Shown piece by piece: positions 61,649-64,000 of a stretch of 64,000 nucleotides of DNA. The DNA comes from Gluconobacter japonicus. Lineage in GTDB: Bacteria; Pseudomonadota; Alphaproteobacteria; Acetobacterales; Acetobacteraceae. The notes under the pieces were generated by a model. That model saw only the letters and a list, made by a program, of their open reading frames with translations, made no database searches and had not been told where the DNA came from. The stretch covers positions 1 through 64,000 of the forward strand of contig NZ_BEWO01000006.1 in the NCBI RefSeq assembly GCF_002723975.1. The letters are read 5' to 3'. The first letter of the stretch is position 1; each line of letters opens with the position of its first letter. A program made the translations under genes and the position numbers.

Positions 61649-61761
61649 CAGTTTCCGCTTCTTGGACAGACAGTCTTTATTAACTGTCTTCTGAATGTAT
61701 CCTTCTGTAACAGAAACAGGTTTTTTCCGCCCAGACAACAGGCACCCAGCTCATATTCCCT

Positions 61762-62826
61762 TCAGAGAAGCCGGGCGAGTTTCATGAACAGAAACGTCAC
61801 AGCCATGAACACGAAACACACAAACCCGGCTTCGATTGTTCCCCACGCCCCCTGCGCCAGAAACATGCCGCCCGTGTTCATACCGAAGAAGCCGGTCACG
61901 AAGGTCGCCGGCAGCATCAACGTCGTCCCCACCGAAACAATGTACAGACGACGGTTGGTTTCTTCCGCCTGATTGGACCCCAGTTCGTCCTGCAGGGAAC
62001 GCGCCCGGTCCTGCAAAGCAATCAGATCGTCCAAAGCCGCATGAACCTGACGCTCCGCACGGTCACGGAGTTCGTCTTCCGCCCATTCAGGAAGGTCCAG
62101 ATCCTCATCCTTCAGAACACGGTCAATCGGCGTGACAACGCGTCTGAGTTCCGTCGCCCGACGGCGTACCTTACCGACAATACCACCCAGATGCCCCAGA
62201 TCAGACCGATGCTCGATCAACAGAAGAACATCCTCCGCCCGATCCAGATCATCATCAAGCTGGCCAAGCTGCCGACGCACGGTTCCCGTAAATTCCCGTA
62301 ATGCCCGATCCACAATCCCCGCAGGGGTCGGCGGAATATGGTCAGGCCTGAGGGACCGATAGGCCGCCCCAAGAACAGGAATGGGATTGCGTCGTGTTGT
62401 AATCAGAAGGTCAGGCCGCATGGCAAAACGCCAGGCGCAGATTTCCCGGTCGTCTTCCGCCAATGCATCATCAAATGCGGGAAGCGCCCCCCAGATCAGA
62501 TCATCAACGGCCTCAAGCGCAATACCGTACTCTGTTTCCGCCAGCATGGCGCGCACGTCTTCCGGTAGCCCTGGCAGATGAGCGACAAAGGACCGGGCAG
62601 AACTGTGAACAGTATCAAAATGAAGCCAGAACCACCCCTCGGACGATGGCACACGCCCCGGAACCAACAGATCTTCAACTTCTCCCGCCCCCAGAGACCG
62701 CAATTCCTGTCCCGGAATCGCATGCACAGCCCAGACAAGACCATTGGCGAAGGCAGGTTTTCCAGTTTCCTGGAACGCCGGATCAAGCACCGTGAAAGGA
62801 AAGTTGTAAGTGGGGTTCTCTGACAC
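61762..62826 (-). CDS. CorA/ZntB-family divalent cation transporter
   Basis: A 354-residue protein. The N-terminal soluble part includes SSEGWFWLHFDTVHSSARSF, followed by a helical bundle and two C-terminal membrane helices. The signature GMNTGG (TGFFGMNTGGMFL) is the selectivity-loop motif of the family; ZntB members mostly export or import Zn. GTG at 62826 is chosen, with AGGAGG five bases upstream. The cation cannot be told from sequence. Confidence 0.85.
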   Translation of the reverse strand: MSENPTYNFPFTVLDPAFQETGKPAFANGLVWAVHAIPGQELRSLGAGEVEDLLVPGRVPSSEGWFWLHFDTVHSSARSFVAHLPGLPEDVRAMLAETEYGIALEAVDDLIWGALPAFDDALAEDDREICAWRFAMRPDLLITTRRNPIPVLGAAYRSLRPDHIPPTPAGIVDRALREFTGTVRRQLGQLDDDLDRAEDVLLLIEHRSDLGHLGGIVGKVRRRATELRRVVTPIDRVLKDEDLDLPEWAEDELRDRAERQVHAALDDLIALQDRARSLQDELGSNQAEETNRRLYIVSVGTTLMLPATFVTGFFGMNTGGMFLAQGAWGTIEAGFVCFVFMAVTFLFMKLARLL

Positions 62827-63025
62827 GGCAGCCTCCTGTTCTTCAGGGGGTATTCTGGACCTGCGCCGGTTTCGAACAACACGACAGAAGGTGATCTGCC
62901 GTTCTCTGACATGCCCGGGCAACTGACGCAATATGCTGCATCGGGGCAACTGTCACGCTGTCCGGGAGTTATCAGATTATTCCCGGAGGAGCCAGCTCTT
63001 CCCTTTGCAGAGGAAAATTCAAGAC

Positions 63026-63379
63026 ATGTCCATTCGCCTGAAAGCCTCCCTGCTTGCCGCAGCCGTTATCATGGCCTCTCCTGCCGTTTCATCAGCAGCT
63101 TTCGCGCAGGCCGTCAGCAGCCCGAGCAACGATCAACCCCAGACGTCCAGTTCTGCGACGCAGAAAGCGCAGAATTCCACGATTGACCAGCCTGCCAATC
63201 ACCTGCCGACGAACCCCCGTACCATCACAGAACAGCCGGACCAGCCCGCCCCTCAGGCGCCTCACGCCATGACGGACACAACAAAGCAGGGCAAAACCGA
63301 ATACAAGCACCATCTGAAGCGCACACATCAGACACCGCGGACGGTCAAAACCAAGACCGACACCGCACAGCCGAACTGA
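63026..63379 (+). CDS. Small periplasmic low-complexity protein
   Basis: A 117-residue exported protein: signal peptide ending SSAAFAQ; the rest is Gln/Thr/Pro/Ser/Asn-rich with a basic end (KHHLKRTHQTPRTVKTKT). Probably disordered. Start follows AGAGGA. Nothing suggests its function; the composition recalls small acid-stress or periplasmic chaperone-like proteins, with low confidence. Confidence 0.55.
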   Translation: MSIRLKASLLAAAVIMASPAVSSAAFAQAVSSPSNDQPQTSSSATQKAQNSTIDQPANHLPTNPRTITEQPDQPAPQAPHAMTDTTKQGKTEYKHHLKRTHQTPRTVKTKTDTAQPN

Positions 63380-63395
63380 CACAGACCAGATGCGA

Positions 63396-63420
63396 CGGAG
63401 CCACACTTTGCGTGGCTCCG
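63396..63420 (+). terminator. Hairpin before ahcY
   Basis: CGGAGCCAC and GTGGCTCCG form a 9-bp perfect stem with a 7-nt loop, 17 bp after the preceding stop. A second weaker stem (CTGCC/GGCAG, 63439-63457) lies just before the ahcY ribosome binding site TAAGGG. No clear U-tract follows the first stem. Confidence 0.45.
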
Positions 63421-63469
63421 CCAAGCCTCTATACCTGCTGCCATCCAAGACGGGCAGTAAGGGCCAATC

Positions 63470-64000
63470 ATGACCACGCAGGACTACAAGGTACACGACA
63501 TTTCCCTCGCAGACTGGGGCCGCAAGGAAATCTCCATCGCTGAAGGCGAAATGCCCGGCCTGATGGCACTCCGCGAAGAATACAAGGACACCCAGCCGCT
63601 CAAGGGTGCGCGTATCGCTGGCTGCCTCCATATGACCATCCAGACCGCCGTGCTGATCGAGACGCTGACGGCTCTCGGCGCAACGGTCCGCTGGTCGTCC
63701 TGCAACATCTTCTCCACGCAGGATCACGCAGCAGCAGCCATCGCTGCAGCCGGTATTCCCGTCTTTGCCTGGAAGGGCCTGACGGAAGAAGAATTCAACT
63801 GGTGCATTGAGCAGACCATCACGGGTCCGGACGGCTGGACGCCGAACATGATCCTCGATGACGGCGGCGACCTCACGGTCATGATGCACGATCAGTTCCC
63901 GGAACTCCTGAAGGACGTCCGCGGCCTGTCCGAAGAGACGACGACGGGTGTGCATCGTCTCTGGCAGATGGCCAAGGCTGGCACGCTGAAGGTTCCGGCC
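63470..64000 (+). CDS. ahcY: Adenosylhomocysteinase, 5' part (runs off the window)
   Basis: The first 177 residues of S-adenosylhomocysteine hydrolase, which splits SAH to homocysteine and adenosine in the methyl cycle. [43 protein letters not shown] and [12 protein letters not shown] are diagnostic, and [10 protein letters not shown] carries the conserved aspartates. Start ATG follows TAAGGG. The NAD-binding domain lies outside the window. Product use links with the SAM-consuming speD/speE genes. Confidence 0.97.
   Translation, partial: MTTQDYKVHDISLADWGRKEISIAEGEMPGLMALREEYKDTQPLKGARIAGCLHMTIQTAVLIETLTALGATVRWSSCNIFSTQDHAAAAIAAAGIPVFAWKGLTEEEFNWCIEQTITGPDGWTPNMILDDGGDLTVMMHDQFPELLKDVRGLSEETTTGVHRLWQMAKAGTLKVPA

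Noticed and set aside
63396-63460. SAH riboswitch
   Set aside because: Two hairpins are present but I could not identify the conserved SAH-aptamer core.

Overview
The window looks like chromosomal DNA of an acetic acid bacterium (Acetobacteraceae, most likely Gluconobacter or a close relative). This is inferred from the GC-rich alphaproteobacterial coding, an FO-ATPase operon standing apart from any F1 genes, a glucose-fructose-oxidoreductase-like enzyme, the trehalose operon and the general gene repertoire. It was not tested by database search.

Housekeeping left arm (1-18239): a large two-domain glycosyltransferase; an aldehyde dehydrogenase; NadE; a DsbB-trehalose operon (otsB-otsA-dsbB); an MlaD-containing operon; a protein resembling a degenerate C-terminal half of vitamin B12-dependent ribonucleotide reductase; the FO operon atpI-atpB-atpE-atpF'-atpF; and a GT2 plus ArnT-like pair for envelope glycosylation.

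Mobile element (18240-31582, about 13.3 kb): bounded by 17-bp direct repeats, the right copy being the 3' end of an intact tRNA-Ala(CGC). Next to attL are the tyrosine integrase and cargo: a winged-helix protein with a DNA adenine methyltransferase, and a VapBC45-like toxin-antitoxin pair. A divergent XRE repressor then faces a long rightward set of tightly overlapping genes: an S24-like protein without visible catalytic residues, AlpA-like regulators, a primase-polymerase, a RepA/DnaB-like helicase, a repeat-rich non-coding origin candidate with six iterons in three regularly spaced pairs, a serine resolvase behind a res-like site, a small-terminase-like protein and a large terminase split cleanly into ATPase and nuclease genes. 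There are no portal, capsid, tail or lysis genes. The element therefore looks like a phage satellite that replicates and carries its own packaging motor, and it is the most novel thing in the window.

Housekeeping right arm (31569-64000): YggT, an outer-membrane beta-barrel, TldD, an aminotransferase, GlnA with a histone-like N-terminal tail, a TRIC-like channel, a periplasmic cyclic-nucleotide phosphodiesterase, the glycine cleavage operon gcvT-gcvH-gcvP behind a tandem glycine riboswitch, a MarR regulator with a palindromic operator and two DnaA-box-like 9-mers, the polyamine genes speD-speE, the operon miaA-ilvB-ilvN-ilvC for tRNA modification and branched-chain amino acid synthesis, serB, dciA/mutY, a glucose-fructose-oxidoreductase-like gene, a DMT transporter whose start codon appears to have changed to ATA, katA, several small lipoproteins, a ZntB/CorA transporter and the 5' part of ahcY.

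Recurrent small-scale themes are translational coupling by 1-13 bp overlaps, and strong hairpins lying inside the 3' coding ends of convergent gene pairs.
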